Positions 1 through 11,195 of a stretch of DNA of 64,000 bases are shown here, piece after piece (within the stretch, counting starts at the first letter, position 1; each line of letters opens with the position of its first letter). The notes under the pieces were generated by a model. That model was not told the origin of the DNA, searched no databases, and was given only the letters and a program-made list of their open reading frames with translations. Origin of the DNA: Gari tellinella. Its lineage: Eukaryota; Mollusca; Bivalvia; Cardiida; Psammobiidae. The position numbers were made by a program, and so were the translations under genes. The stretch is from assembly GCA_922989275.2 (NCBI GenBank), contig OV277859.1, forward strand, positions 86,548,198-86,612,197, given 5' to 3'.

Positions 1-484
1 GATCAGAGTCTACACTGTTTGCCTATTTCCCTTTTGTAGGATGGAGTAAATACAAGATTGAGGAGAAGGCGTTATTCTTTCCAAATAAACGCGTTAAAGC
101 TATTATTTCCATCGGAAACAATTCATATCTTGCAGTCAACAATGAGTGGTCGTTAAGTACTTTGTTGTTGATTGAAACAAAATTAAGGCTAAAAGATCAT
201 TCAAATATCTTTATTACATGAGATAGAAACACATAGTATCCCTTTCCCACATAGAAGCGACTTTTAGCGTATTTAATTTATTCCTCCGCTGAACAAAATA
301 GTTCCTATTTAAACAGTTTTAAACATGCGCCATAAGATATAATGTCTACATATTAGCAGATGGTAGCTTAAACCAGGCTGAAAGTAAAGCAGAAATCGCC
401 TTAAGGCGCCTTCTGCGTTACTTTCAACCTGATTTAAGTGGTCCTTTATTTTCATTACTAGAAATAGGCAATTGGGTAAAGGGG
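1..484. repeat. MITE fragments at window start (G half, D fragment, degenerate A copy)
   Basis: Positions 1-25 are the right half of a G-type hairpin (TCTACACTGTTTGC). Positions 60-120 match one end of family D (GTTATTCTTTCC, then AAACGCGTT). Positions 238-484 are a degenerate family A copy whose centre reads GAAAGTAAAGCAGAA. No gene is seen between 1 and 1080; 485-1080 is AT-rich sequence with no recognised structure except a G-like stretch near 900-1040 (ACACTGTTTGCC). Confidence 0.6.
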
Positions 485-1087
485 TATAGATGCTTAAAGT
501 TGAACCTATACATACCTACACATTTTTATGAACACTTTGTTGTATTTGCATATTAAAGGGATACATTGCCAGTAGGTAGTTCTGTAATAGCGGAAACACT
601 TTTTGGGACAACTGTATGCATGTATCATAGCCAATAATGCAGACGCAGGTGAAACACACAACATTCTATAAGTGAAATTGGCAGATGCAAAAAGACATTT
701 GCCCTCATCTCTTTTAGACTTTTTCTTCCACTTGAATTACAAAAGCAAACAATGTATATCCAGATCAAACAGCAAGTAACTGATCTGATCAGAATTTAGC
801 CGGCACTCAGCAATCAGAAAACAATAACAAAATATTAACCCATTGTCACTAACAAACAGCGTACTTATGTTTGAATTTGAATTTCTAAATGTACACTTGT
901 CGTATGCTAGCATTAGTCATCTGAACAGGGCATACACTGTTTGCCATTTTGCAATATTTTTAACACAACCCTAAAAAGTAAAGAATGGACTAGACCTAAT
1001 TGGAAATTAACATGTCAGTTAACAATTTTATGGTTGAATGAGTTAATGAAACAAAGTGTCATAACTTAACCCTTATCCTGCTGATAA

Positions 1088-1545
1088 CGACATTATTATT
1101 ATTATTATTATTATACCAGATTTATATAGCGCTCTTTTCACACAGGGAGTGTGCGTTCAAAAGCGCTTTACATGAAATAACACATATGTACCTATAAATC
1201 GTGAAAAGACAAAATAACTACAATTAGATCTGAAATAAAACATGAATAAACATATAAAAGACAGTCCCCCAAAACGGCGATCACATTACCCCCATCAATC
1301 AGCAATGAACCGACCGGCTAAGTATTGCCGACTGATATAAATAATGGTAGAGCGCCCAATGCAGGCCATCGACAAAACACAAATAACTATAATTAGATCT
1401 AAAATAAATAAGAATAAACATACAAAAGACAGCCCCCAAAACGGCAATCACACTACCCCCATCAATCAGCAATGAACCAACCGGCTAAAGATTGCCGACC
1501 AATAGAAATAATAGCAGAGCGCCCAATGCAGGCCATCTAATGTAA
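1088..1545. repeat. (ATT)n microsatellite and two-copy tandem duplication
   Basis: A short ATT repeat at 1088-1113 is followed by a 160-170 bp unit present twice in tandem, about 1205-1370 and 1375-1540. Both copies carry ATCAGCAATGAACC, AGAGCGCCCAATGCAGGCCA and an AATTAGATCT start. The copies differ at many positions, so the duplication is not recent. No reading frame runs through it. Confidence 0.7.
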
Positions 1546-2009
1546 CATAACTAGGAATAATAGCATACGACCATAACTAAAAACTCTATAGAAGATCATT
1601 AACATTATTAAAAATGGTGAAAGCTGTCCACGAATTGTACCACAGACCACGCCAGCTGGTTTCAAAAGAGATCAGAGTTGTATCCCTACCATCAAAGATC
1701 CACCAGACAGGCATTGGTCAACAGTACAACCCCAGAACTAAAACTTTTTGATGCATATTTTCGTTATAATTCACGTACTGTGGCGTTATTTGACGGAATT
1801 TGATGAAATAAAAAGTATATATTGATAAATTAATCATTTCCCGAGGGTACCACAAGAGAATATCGGCGATCGAGTCTATTTTTTTTTTAAAGGGGGGAGG
1901 GGGTTCATAGATAATAAAGTATGTGTCAAGTACCTGTGATCTAACATATATCTTATTAAATTTTGCGTAAAAATAATGAAATATATGTAATAAAAACATT
2001 TTTTTAAAG

Positions 2010-2142
2010 GGTACGAAATGACCAAAAATATGGGTACGAAATGACTAGTGAATTTGAAAGGGTACGAAATGACAAAAAATATGGGTACGAAATGACCAAA
2101 AAATAGGGTACGAAAAGGCGTGGGTACGAAATGACCATAACT
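2010..2142 (+). repeat. Six-copy minisatellite just upstream of the METTL7-type gene
   Basis: The unit GGGTACGAAATGACCAAAAA (about 23 bp with its tail) is repeated six times with small changes and one shortened copy (GGGTACGAAAAGGCGT). The array ends about 57 bp before the start codon at 2199, so it lies in the promoter or 5' UTR of that gene. Confidence 0.8.
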
Positions 2143-2198
2143 CACCCATATTCGGGTATCACGTGATTTCTATTTTTGACCTGTCAAACGTATACAAG

Positions 2199-2711
2199 AT
2201 GGCAGCCGACGACGCGCACGTACAACAAATATTGTACAAGGTCGCTATTTTCTCGGGTACTGTTGGAATATTATGGTATTTTAGAAGCTACATCTCATAT
2301 CACACAAACAAAAGAATATACGCATGGGTTTTAAGTAAGATCGTCGTCGGATTAAATCGGAAGATGAGGAAAGAAAAACGTAAAGTATTCCAGTACATGC
2401 ACAGACACCAAACACACATTAACAAAGGGCTGCGTGTATTAGAGGTCGGATCAGGAGCCGCAGCCAACATCGATTTCTTTCCTTATAACACAGAACTTGT
2501 ATGCCTGGATCCTAATCCTCATTTTGTTGGCTACATAAAGAAAAACTTAAAGAAAGGCGAGACTGTGGTATCTGCAGAAATAGTACAAGGCTTTGCTGAG
2601 AAAATGGCTTTTGAAGACAGAAGTTTCGATGTCGTTGTTTGTACTCTTGTTCTGTGTACAGTGAGTGACGTTGAGCAATCCCTTAAAGAGATACACAGGG
2701 TTTTAAAAAAG
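2199..2711 (+). CDS. METTL7: METTL7/TMT1-like methyltransferase, exon 1 (residues 1-171)
   Basis: First coding exon of a class I SAM-dependent methyltransferase. The vertebrate relatives (METTL7A/B, renamed TMT1A/B) are membrane-anchored proteins of the ER and lipid droplets that methylate thiols. Residues 11-32 form a hydrophobic N-terminal anchor. The SAM-binding motif I, VLEVGSG, is at residues 80-86, the acidic-loop segment CLDPNP at 102-107, and FDVVVCTLVLCTV at about 143-155. EIHRVLKK at the exon end leads into the GG of exon 2. The ATG at 2199 is in good context (AAGATGG); a longer in-frame reading from a GTG at 2163 is not a plausible eukaryotic start. The exon ends AAAAAAG before the donor GTATGT at 2712, in phase 0. 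The order of motifs and the total of 250 residues (METTL7A has 244) support the call. Substrate is inferred from family only. Confidence 0.93.
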
Positions 2712-2866
2712 GTATGTATCAGAGCTTTAGAATCATATATGTGACCTGACCAGGGTTCGACCCAAGGGCTTAACCGTTGCCTTGCAGCTACCAGTCTATG
2801 GACCCCCAGTCTTATACATTGATAATGCTCTTGTTCATTAATTTTTGCAGCCCCAATGTTCAAGAC

Positions 2867-2887
2867 CCCCCCCCCCCCCCCCCCCCC
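2867..2887 (+). repeat. Poly(C) run in the METTL7 intron
   Basis: An uninterrupted run of about 20 C residues 156 bp into the intron. Similar homopolymers occur at 24969, 26106, 39384 and 61270. Confidence 0.9.
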
Positions 2888-2950
2888 ATGCGCCTGGATA
2901 TATCAGTTGTCTATTGAGATGTTGCTTAAGGCATGTACAAGATTGACTGT

Positions 2951-3155
2951 GTTAACTCTTTCCTCCCTGAAACTTTAAATGGACAAATCCAGTTTCGATT
3001 TTAGTCTAGTCCATTTCTGACTTTTAAGGGTTGTTTTTGTCATTTTTTGGAATTATTACAAACAGTGAAGACCCTGATCAGAGGGCTCCTTTCGGAGCCC
3101 TCTGATCTGGGTCTTCATTGTTTGCATAGGACATGTGTACTATTCACAGGGTTAA
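2951..3155 (+). mobile_element. Family G MITE (TTAA-flanked hairpin)
   Basis: Flanked by TTAA on both sides (GTGTTAACTC and AGGGTTAACC). The central hairpin is GAGGGCTCC TTTC GGAGCCCTC, embedded in ACAGTGAAGACC. A near full-length reverse copy lies at 12925-13135. No coding capacity. It sits in the METTL7 intron, followed directly by a partial A copy (3155-3350). Confidence 0.75.
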
Positions 3156-3664
3156 CCCACTACCCCATGAATATGCCTTTTTACGCATTTCACTTATTTC
3201 TCAACTGAAGAAAATATATTCACTTTCTACAGTAATGAATAAGTACCATGATAAATATTTTCTATATCCTAGCAAATGGTAGCTTAAAGTTAAAGCAGGG
3301 TGAAAGTAAAGCAGAATGCGCCTTGAGGCACATGCACATACTCTGCTTTACTTTACTAACTAACTAAATCCTTAGTTTATTTGTCAGCTGCTGCGGGTGT
3401 CCCTACTGGGGTAGGCAGCAGGCGGCTAGAGTTTCCCACAACTATCCTCCAGGCTTCTCTATTTTGCGGATAAATGCATGCCGTCGAGATTGCATGTCCC
3501 GACTGCATTGAGGTTTTTTAAACCTACTTTAATTAATTGGTCACCTGTCTTCAAAACTGAAAGTGAAAACAGGCTACATTTTAATGGGTTAATAACTTAT
3601 ATGCATGGCAGTAACTACAAGTATAGATATATTACAAATATATGATATACATTTCTTTTTTCAG

Positions 3665-3904
3665 GGAGGTTTATTGATATTTTTGGAGCATGTAGCAGAC
3701 AGGAATAATTCATTCATGAGGAAGTTTCAGAGAACCATAGTACCAGTACATAAGATGATAGCAGATGGGTGTGACCCCTCTCGAGATACTGAGACGTTTA
3801 TAGAACAGGCAGGGTTTTCATCAACAAATGTTGAATACTTTGAAAAGGGATTGCGTTTTCCTTTCTGGATCCGCCATTGGATTATAGGCACAGCTACAAA
3901 GTAA
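3665..3904 (+). CDS. METTL7: METTL7/TMT1-like methyltransferase, exon 2 (residues 172-250)
   Basis: Second and last coding exon. The acceptor is a polypyrimidine tract ending TTTTTTCAG at 3664. Joined in phase 0 to 2711 it continues HRVLKK-GGLLIFLEHVA, the usual last strand of the methyltransferase fold in this family. GCDPSRDTE and the C-terminus IIGTATK align with the GC.LTR..  and ..GYAVK ends of METTL7 proteins. The stop is at 3902-3904. The 953-bp intron holds a poly-C run and G and A hairpin elements. An AATAAA at 4501-4506 could be the poly(A) signal, which would place the 4.0-4.3 kb hairpin element in the 3' UTR. Confidence 0.93.
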   Translation, partial: GGLLIFLEHVADRNNSFMRKFQRTIVPVHKMIADGCDPSRDTETFIEQAGFSSTNVEYFEKGLRFPFWIRHWIIGTATK

Positions 3905-4016
3905 CGTCACAAAGTTTATTGATTTTAGAACAATTTACAAATAGTTTTATAACGCTATTCAATAATGTTTGGAATAGAAATTTTGTTAATGGATTCTGAG
4001 TGTGCCAAAAGATGTA

Positions 4017-4332
4017 CAGTCAAACCTGTATTAATTGACCAATGAATAGAGAGTTCTTAAAGAGAGATGTCCACTTAATGCAGGTAAAAAGTAATGCAGA
4101 AGGCTCCTTTAGGAGCATTCTGCATTACTTTGCCCTGCATTAAGCAGTCACCTGTCATAAAAACAACAGATGAGTTTATGTAGAGATGTCCACTATATGC
4201 AGGTGAAAAGTAATGCAGAATGCTCTTTTAGGAAAATTCTGCATTACTTTTGCCCTGCATTAAGCAGTCACCTGTCATAAATACAACAGGTGATTTGTCT
4301 TTTGAATGGTTGCTTAATACAGATTAGACTGT
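4017..4332 (+). mobile_element. Core-1 MITE with tandemly doubled hairpin
   Basis: Ends are inverted repeats, CAGTCAAACCTGTATTAA at the left and the complement of CAGTCTAATCTGTATTAA at the right. Inside are two consecutive hairpins (4078-4153 and 4196-4272), each of the form GTAATGCAGAA...TTCTGCATTAC, separated by a repeated CCTGTCATAAA block. The core is related to that of families A and B but the ends are its own. Confidence 0.7.
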
Positions 4333-4561
4333 TATGTACAGTTAGTCAAATCTACACTGTGTAGTGTGTAGATTGAAATATTTTGCCAAATATATGCAGT
4401 AATTAGTTATCATGCAGTTTCTATGGGAAATTGAATAGAGCATGGGCATTTTATTATTACCATGATCAACCCTTTCATTGCCATGACAAAGTTGTGAATC
4501 AATAAATGTTTAACTTTAACCATGCTAGCAGTGAATATTATGCCCAATAGTGATTACCTGT

Positions 4562-4628
4562 GCAAACAGTTTGGATCCAGATGAGACGCCGCGTTACGCG
4601 GCGTCTCATCTGGATCCAAACTGTTTGC
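4562..4628. repeat. Family E perfect palindrome (32-bp arms)
   Basis: Two perfectly complementary 32-bp arms around a TTA loop; each arm contains GCAAACAG, GGATCC and GACGCCGCG. A diverged copy is at 4810-4880. Further E copies with near-perfect arms are at 35240, 45199, 54425 and 55828. Confidence 0.9.
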
Positions 4629-4937
4629 TACTATGACCCTATTTTGAAAAGAAATTTATCAATAATCTATTTTCAAAACAATAGCAGACGACATTTATTG
4701 CAGACGAAAAATTACTTAGCATGCAAAGAGTTAAATTAAGTAATTTTTTTTTATTATCAAAATTTAACTTTAAAGTATCATTAACTAGAGTAATATTGAA
4801 ATAGATGTCAAACAGTTTGCATCCTGATCAGAATGCACATTATACGGTGTGTGATCAGGATCCAAGCTGTGTGCAAATAATCATTGTACTCAGAATTTTT
4901 GAGAGAAAGGTTGTGAAAGGGTTAAACTAGTATTATT

Positions 4938-5187
4938 TAACCTGTTTCCCCATAAACACCCCTTTTTACGCCTCTAATTTATTCCTCCAGGGAAGAAAAT
5001 AGTTCCAATTTATTAAATAAGGATTGTGTACTATAAGAAAATATTTCTTTATCCCGGCAGATGATAGCTTATAGCAGGCTGAAAGTAAAGCAGAATGTGC
5101 ATAAAGGCGCATTCTGCTTTACTTTCAACCTGCTTTAAATGGTCACCTGTTTTCAAAACTAGAAACAGGTTATGGGGTATTGGGTTG
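4938..5187 (+). mobile_element. Family A MITE
   Basis: Left end TTAACCTGTTTCCCCATA, right end TATGGGGTATTGGGTT. The centre is the core-1 hairpin GTAAAGCAGAATG...CATTCTGCTTTAC. The copy is bounded by TTAA-like sites; see the nested copies at 10430 and 39918 for the evidence that TTAA is the target. Confidence 0.85.
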
Positions 5188-5300
5188 AAGTATTATAGTC
5201 TTTACCTTAGTCAGCACTCAGTCAGAAGTGTGGTTTGGGACCAATTGAAAGGGACAAATTTATTTATTGGTTTTATTGATTCATGAAGTATATAATTATA

Positions 5301-5658
5301 CAGTGGTCCCTCTCTACAACAACATTCAATGTGAGACAAAGATTGTGTGTTGTGTTTGGAGGGAGTTGTTACAGGGAGGAAAATTGACTTACATTTGCAA
5401 ACAGCTTGAATCAAGTTCAGATACCATGTTACACAGCATTTGATCTGGATTCAAGCTGTTTGTCACTGGCCATTATGTCTTTTTCTGTCAAAATGTCCAA
5501 TATGTGACTTTGAGAAAAACACAGAATGACAATTTTAAGCAGCTGATATTGCAGCCATTTAAAGGCTTGACATAGTTGCCTTATTTGGGGAACAGCGTTG
5601 ACCCTTGTTGTAAGGGTGGAATCGTTGTTCAGAGGGCTGTTGTTAGAAGGGAACACTG
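5301..5658 (+). mobile_element. Family F MITE (TA-flanked)
   Basis: Ends CAGTGGTCCCTCTC and its complement AGGGAACACTG, flanked by TA on both sides. The centre is a core-2 hairpin (GCAAACAGCTTGAATC ... GATTCAAGCTGTTTG). It is the same family as 38407-38748 and 38812-39151. The TA target and CAGT ends suggest a Tc1/mariner-derived element, which is inference. Confidence 0.75.
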
Positions 5659-5755
5659 TATATATGGTACATGTATCTGTCTTTTAAATGAATGGTGAAT
5701 ATGATAAACAGTTTAACTATAATTTTAAAACAGTGTTTATTGTGTAATGTGTATA

Positions 5756-5866
5756 TTGTTTTGTTTTTGGTATATTGTTTTGTTTTTGGTATATTGTTTT
5801 TGTTTTGTTTTTGGTATATTGTTTTGTTTTTTGTATATTGTTTTGTTTTTGGTATATTTCAATTTT
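5756..5866 (+). repeat. T-rich minisatellite
   Basis: About six copies of a 19-22 bp unit, TATATTGTTTTGTTTTTGG. The open reading frame through it (phenylalanine/valine rich) is a by-product of the repeat. Confidence 0.85.
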
Positions 5867-6066
5867 ATTTTGTTATTTGCTGTTTTATCATTGTAATGTG
5901 TTTTAAATATTTATACCAGTAATTGTTTTTAACTGCATGTTTACTGTTTTTTATAACATATTGATTTATGGCAAGTTGATAGTAAATCGGAAAGCCTCTA
6001 AAGTTTACTAAGGGTTAAGTTTAGTGTTAAATGCAAATGGCTTTCTGCTTTGCTCTTATCCTGCTT

Positions 6067-6366
6067 TAACCCTTTACCCCATAGCCTGTTTTTAGTATTG
6101 AAGATAGGTGACCACTTAAAGCAGGTTAACCCATTACCCCATAAAGTATTTAAGATATGTGACTACTTTAAGCAGGTTCAAAGTAAAGCAGAATGTACCT
6201 TAAGGCACATTCTGCTTTACTTTCAGCCTACTTTAAGCTACCATCTGCTAGAATAAAGAAACTTTTTCTAATGATAGAGGTTCATCACTGTATAGTTTGG
6301 AACTATTTTATTCAGTAGAGGAATGTATTAAAGGTGTAAAAAGCTTTTTTAAGGGGTAATGGGTTA
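6067..6366 (+). mobile_element. Family A MITE preceded by a partial A end
   Basis: A truncated A left end (6067-6127) abuts a complete A copy (6125-6366) with core GTAAAGCAGAATGTACC...GGCACATTCTGCTTTAC and right end GGGGTAATGGGTTA. The arrangement suggests insertion of one A copy into another. Confidence 0.75.
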
Positions 6367-6903
6367 CGTTATTATGGTTAGACTGTATGGATTTACCAAT
6401 GTAGTAACTGTGATGATATAAATGTTTAACTGTTTGTTTTAATGAGTTCAATGATTCTTTTAAATTAGTTGTGTCACTTTAGTGTGTTTTTAATCACTTT
6501 TACTTCATTTCCACTCATGTCTTTGTAATAATTTATGACAATCTTTTTAAAACTCGGGTAATTCATCTTTTTATATTGTTTAAAATAGTTTAAGATTGTA
6601 CACCTTTTTTCAATGGGTATATTACATTTACATATCATTGCTTATATACATCATTTAACTTCAGAAAGTTTTACTGGTACTTAAGAAATACTATTTATAA
6701 CAGCTTGATTTTATCACTTTATATTTACAGTTTTTCTCGTAAAATAATTTTACCACTATTTCTCCAGCTGAAAAAATCACATGTTAAATTCCTGATATTT
6801 ATTCAATTAGCTTTATATCAGTAAATAAAGATAATTATGCTCTAAAAAGGATCTTGGTGACAAACAGTTTAAGACTTTGCAAGCAATTTTTAATCTAGAC
6901 CTG

Positions 6904-7149
6904 GAGCCCGTTTCATAAAACTTTGTACAACAAATGCTGTCGTAAGTCAGATTATAAAAGTCTCAATTATTATTTATTTCTCCATCTAATCCTTTCTTGT
7001 GACATCTCTTTGGAATCGTCTTGAAAAGACAATTCCAAAGAGATGTCACAAGACAGGATAAGATAAAGAAATCAGAAATATATTATATTTATTTAAAAGT
7101 TTTGACTTACAACCCTTTTTGTCGTACATAGTTTTATGAAATGGGGCCC
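6904..7149 (+). mobile_element. Family H MITE
   Basis: Ends GAGCCCGTTTCATAAAAC and the complement of GGGCCCCATTTCATAAAAC. The centre is a long hairpin around GAATCGTCTTGAAAAGAC, with GTGACATCTCTTTGG on both arms. A second copy is at 41609-41848. No coding capacity. Confidence 0.85.
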
Positions 7150-7248
7150 ATGCCTAACTGGTGTAGATTCATAACTGCTTGAATATATCTTTAATACAAG
7201 ATTTTAATGTTGACAGTGTTATAGGTTACCCCTAAGCCGGTTTCTAGT

Positions 7249-8162
7249 TTAACCCTTTACCCACTTATTACCCCTTTTTACGCCTTTAATTTATTCGTCC
7301 ATTGAGGAAAATTGTTTCAATTTATAAAGTCATGAAAATAATATTATATCTTAAGAAATATTATCTATATAATTATTCTAGCAAATGATAGCTTAAAGCC
7401 GGCTGATAGTAAAGCAGAATGTGCTCTGATGCCGCATTCTGCTTTACTTTCAACCTGCTTTAAGTGGTCACCTGTTTTCAAAACTAGGACAGGCTTTGTG
7501 GTAATGGGTTAAAGAAAGGTAACCACTTAACCCTTTCCCCCATACACTCGCATTTAGCACATCTAATTTGTTCCTTCACTGAAGAAAATAGTTAATTTAT
7601 ACATATTTATAGCATAATCCATTTATGACTACTTGTTTTTCTATTTGTTTTTACGATATACATGTACATGTATTACAAAATGACAAACATTGCAGACCCT
7701 GATTAGGGGGCTCCTTTAGGTACCCTCTGATCTGGGTCTACACTGTATTCATAGGAAAATATGCCACCTCTTATCAAATTATGTCACACTATGTACACCT
7801 CTCTATCATGGCCACTAAATTATATTATCATTTGTTTATGGCAGATGATTGCTTAAAGCAGGATAAACGTAAAACGTTGATTTTTTTACATTCACTTTGC
7901 TAAAACCCATTACCCCATAAATACGCCTTTTGATGCCTTTAATTTATTACTCCACTAAAGAAAGTAGTTCCAATTTATACAGATATAAATATGCACCATA
8001 GGAAATATTTTCTATATCCTAGCAGATTATGGCTTAAAGCAGGCTGAAAGTAAAGCAGAATGTGCCTTAACTTCCCTTAAGGCGCATTCTGCTTTACTTT
8101 CATCCTGCTTTAAGTGATCACTTGTCTTATTTATTAGATAAAGGTTATGGGGTAATGGGTTA
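7249..8162 (+). mobile_element. Two family A MITEs with a partial A and a G copy between
   Basis: Full A copies span 7249-7512 and 7902-8162, both with TTAACCC/GGGTTAA-type ends and the core GTAAAGCAGAATG. Between them are a partial A (7528-7620) and a G-type hairpin (7685-7760; GGGGGCTCC...GTACCCTCTGATC). No gene is seen from 3905 to 8280. Confidence 0.8.
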
Positions 8163-8282
8163 ATCTGTCACCTGTCTTTTATTCAGTCAATTTCCATCTT
8201 GTAAGTAGTTGTAATAGTGAGGTTTTACTGTACTAATTTGTCTTTGAAGTGACTTTTATTCACAACTGTTACAGTAAATTTT

Positions 8283-8358
8283 CGAGGGCTTGGTGCAAAA
8301 CTATTGTAACTCCTTCACAATTGTGAAGGAGTTACAATAGTGTTGCACCAAGCCCTCG
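8283..8358. repeat. Loop-less 76-bp palindrome
   Basis: Two 38-bp arms meet directly at the centre CACAATTGTG with one mismatch (AAAAC against CAACAC). Each arm starts CGAGGGCTTGGTGCAA. It does not match any of the other families in the window. Confidence 0.9.
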
Positions 8359-8657
8359 TACTGTATTATAATGTTTACTTGCTATTTCGTGAGGCTGTTC
8401 TGTTAATGTTTTGTTTTAATAAAAGAGTTTGTGCTAAAATTATGAATTAAAAGTTGAATATACATTGACTTTGCGCTGCTGTTTTATATTAGCACATACC
8501 AGTATATTTTATGTTTTATACAAGAGCTGTTTCATACACAAGTTGTTTCTGACTACCATCTTTTTGTGAGTATCTGCTTCAAATTATTTGACACCCCTTT
8601 AAACAGCTCAATCAAACATGATCTGACATCTCTATGATCTATCTTCTGATTCTTAGC

Positions 8658-10030
8658 TCACCTGAGCTAGTTCAGGGTGAGCTTTTGCAATAAACGAATG
8701 TCCAGTGTACGGCGTTCAATGTCCGTCGTCATAAATTTTAGTGTTTACACTCCAGGGGCCACAATTTTTATCCAATCTTTCTCAAACTTGCTCAGAATGT
8801 ATATAGAGGATATTGAATGAGTGCTTTTTCAGTAATGAATTTATTGAACGAGTTGGATAAAAATGATACTTGGCGAGCAATATATCATTTTTATCCAACG
8901 AGTTCAATAAATTTATTACTGAAAAAACACGAATTTAATATCCTATTTATCACATAAACACCAAATGACACGAAAATCCGAACGGTCTTACTTTCACTTT
9001 TGCCCTCGGCTCTTAGGTAAACGATTCGTCATAGGTGTTATTCGGTTTGATTCATCCGTAGATAAAAACACCAATCATATTAACGTAAAGAAAATCAACA
9101 CCATTACGTTGTGAAAAGACTTCTCTGATACTATATTCAAATTTTAAATTAATATTTAAATTAAAGTTGTTCTAATTGACTAAAAATGATCATTTGACAT
9201 TAAGAATCTAGTTTCGTTTTCAAAATAACGTCAAGACATAACATGACGTCATTATCATTGTAACGTCTAAATTTGAAAAACAGTCTGAGTCACTGTTAAT
9301 ACTAAAGTCTACGTAGTATTAAGTTTAGCCTGATTTGCAGTCTGAGTTTGCGAGACTGCTAGGGATATTGTTTCTAGGACACTTCGAAATGTTTCAATAC
9401 CTAATGGTGATCTATGTTTGTCTAGATTCTCTTTAACTGATTTACAGTCGGCGTAGTAGTACATTATTTTGGTGATTCGAAAATTAGCATAAAATATATG
9501 CCCAGTGGGCCATAGGATTTTTACGACCCTCTATATTTTGCACGTTTATGTGATAAATTACTATACGAGTTTAAATGAGTTTGATTATGGTTGAAATCGG
9601 ACTAATAGGTCAAGAGTTATCTACCTTTGAATTGCTAAAAATGCCATATTTGACAGTGTTTATACTCAAGGCCAACATTTTTATTCAATCTTTCTCAAAT
9701 TTAATTTGATTGTATAAAACCATAAGTTCTCAAGTGAGTTTAATTTTGGCTGAAATCGGATCATAAGGTCATGAGTTATCTGCCCTTGATGTGTTGAAAA
9801 CGCCAAATCTGACAGTGTTTACACTCTAAAGAGGCCACAATTTTTATGCAATCTTTAAAGTTTCTCAAACTTGCTCAAATTGTATATGAATATAAGGTAT
9901 CGAATGAGTTTGAAAATGTGAAGTTTCATTTATATCTTTTGGACAGTTTTTCAGAAAAACTCCGGACAAACAAAATGTTGCATACAGACGTACTGACGGA
10001 CGGACAAACAGGGCCACGCCACTATATGAC
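8658..10030 (+). mobile_element. Pearl/HINE-like tandem-array element, interrupted
   Basis: The left end is a subterminal hairpin, AGCTCACCTGAGCTAG...AGGGTGAGCTTTT. This is followed by degenerate units of about 150-165 bp with GTGTTTACACTC, CCACAATTTTTATCCAATC, TCTCAAACTTG and AAATCGG (8738-8815, 9560-9690, 9690-9820, 9820-9960), and by CGGACGGACAAACAGGGCC. The array is split at about 8808-9560 by foreign DNA. The structure matches the non-autonomous elements called pearl in oysters or Helentron-associated elements; assignment is inference. Confidence 0.65.
8808..9560. mobile_element. Foldback-like insertion inside the tandem-array element
   Basis: The insertion begins with a long hairpin (about 8808-8945; arms share TTTTTCAGTAAT and GTTGGATAAAAATGAT). 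A second inverted pair, TTTATCACATAAAC at 8946 and GTTTATGTGATAAA at 9544, lies near its ends. Limits are approximate and no target duplication was fixed. Confidence 0.5.
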
Positions 10031-10360
10031 CAACTGTAGTAGAGGTTGGCGTAAAAAAAGGCAAAGAGGGGATTAAAAGCTGGTCCGGTATAACATACAG
10101 AATGTAAAAGAGACAATTTGTGTCCAAAAATAGTTTATTTCAGTCTTAAATATATAATTGCTATCAACAAAAAACAATGATAGATGAGTAACAATTGGTC
10201 AAAATAAAATACCTGATATAAAATATTAACAAGAATGTACAAAACAATCAAATATGTAAATCAATTACATGTAAAATACAAAACATTGATTGGTGAGTTC
10301 AAGGTTTCACACAGTTGGTGAAAAAGGTGCAACATTGCAAATACAAACTATTTTCATATA

Positions 10361-10812
10361 CAGTAAAACCTCTCTATTATGACCACTAAAAAGAAGGCTA
10401 ATTGAGTGTATTAAAGACAGGTGGAAGCATAACCCTTTACCCCATAGCTGGTATCTAGTTTTGAAGATAGATGACTACTTAAAGCAGGTTGAATGTAAAG
10501 CAGAATGTGCCCTAAGGCACATTCTACTTTACGTTCAGCCTGCTTTAAGCCACCATCTGCTAAGATATAGAAAACATTTAGTTTGGTACATGTGAATGAC
10601 TGTATAAAATGGAACTATTTCTTGAGTGGAGGAATAAATTAGAAGTGCTAAAAGTCGCTTCTATGGTGAAAAGGGTTAAAGAAAGGTAACAGTAAAACAG
10701 AAAGCTCCTTCAGGAGCTTTCTGTTTTACTGTCACCTTGCTTTAAGCAGTCACATATCATCAACACCTAATAATTAACATAATTTAGTGGTCGTAATAGA
10801 GAGGTGGTTGTA
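10361..10812 (+). mobile_element. Family B MITE with nested family A
   Basis: Ends CAGTAAAACCTCTC and the complement TAATAGAGAGGT. The core is GTAAAACAGAAAGCTCC...GGAGCTTTCTGTTTTAC. A complete family A copy (10430-10678) lies inside. Removing it at TTAA restores the normal B sequence between GGTGG and AGAAAGGTAACAG. Confidence 0.85.
10430..10678 (+). mobile_element. Family A MITE nested in family B
   Basis: Ends TAACCCTTTACCCCATAG and GGTGAAAAGGGTTAA. It interrupts family B at a point where other B copies read CTTAAAGCAAGG. The flanks therefore show TTAA as target, as for piggyBac-type elements whose ends also begin CCC. Confidence 0.85.
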
Positions 10813-10820
10813 ATAGAGAG

Positions 10821-11106
10821 CAGGGCTCTAGATAAGGGGAGTATTTCAAAAAGTCTTTATTTCTGCATTAAACCATATGGTGTCATTACACATTAGAGAT
10901 GATTCTTATGAGTTGTAACACTATAGGATTTGGTGTGACATAAGTGAGAAATTTCTAGATTTGTATCTTTATTTCTGCATTAAACCATATGGTGGCATTA
11001 CTCATTAGAGATGATTCTAATGATTTGTAACACCATAGGATTTGGTGTGACATATGTAGGACAATTCTAGATCTGTTGAGTTTACTCCCTCTTACCTGGG
11101 GCCTTG
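10821..11106 (+). mobile_element. Family C MITE with internal duplication
   Basis: Ends CAGGGCTCTAGATAAGG and the complement of CAAGGCCCCAGGTAAG. The central half (from TTTATTTCTGCATTAAACC to GGTGTGACATA) is present twice in tandem with a period of about 118 bp, making the copy about 90 bp longer than the others. Confidence 0.8.
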
Positions 11107-11195
11107 AGAGAGGTTTTACTAAACATGTATTTGTGTCTTGAACACTGTCTCCATAATTCACTGATTGTCTTAATGTGCATTTGGTAATAGGTGAT

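Noticed and set aside
2163..2198. Upstream GTG start for the METTL7-type protein
   Set aside because: Not a plausible eukaryotic start; ATG at 2199 has good context and gives the normal family length.
2531..2863. Minus-strand open frame over METTL7 exon 1
   Set aside because: Antisense shadow of a clear gene, no motif.
2745..2865. tRNA-like sequence (GGGTCGAACCC, TAGCTGCAAGG on minus strand)
   Set aside because: Both boxes have mismatches and no arms pair; too weak to list.
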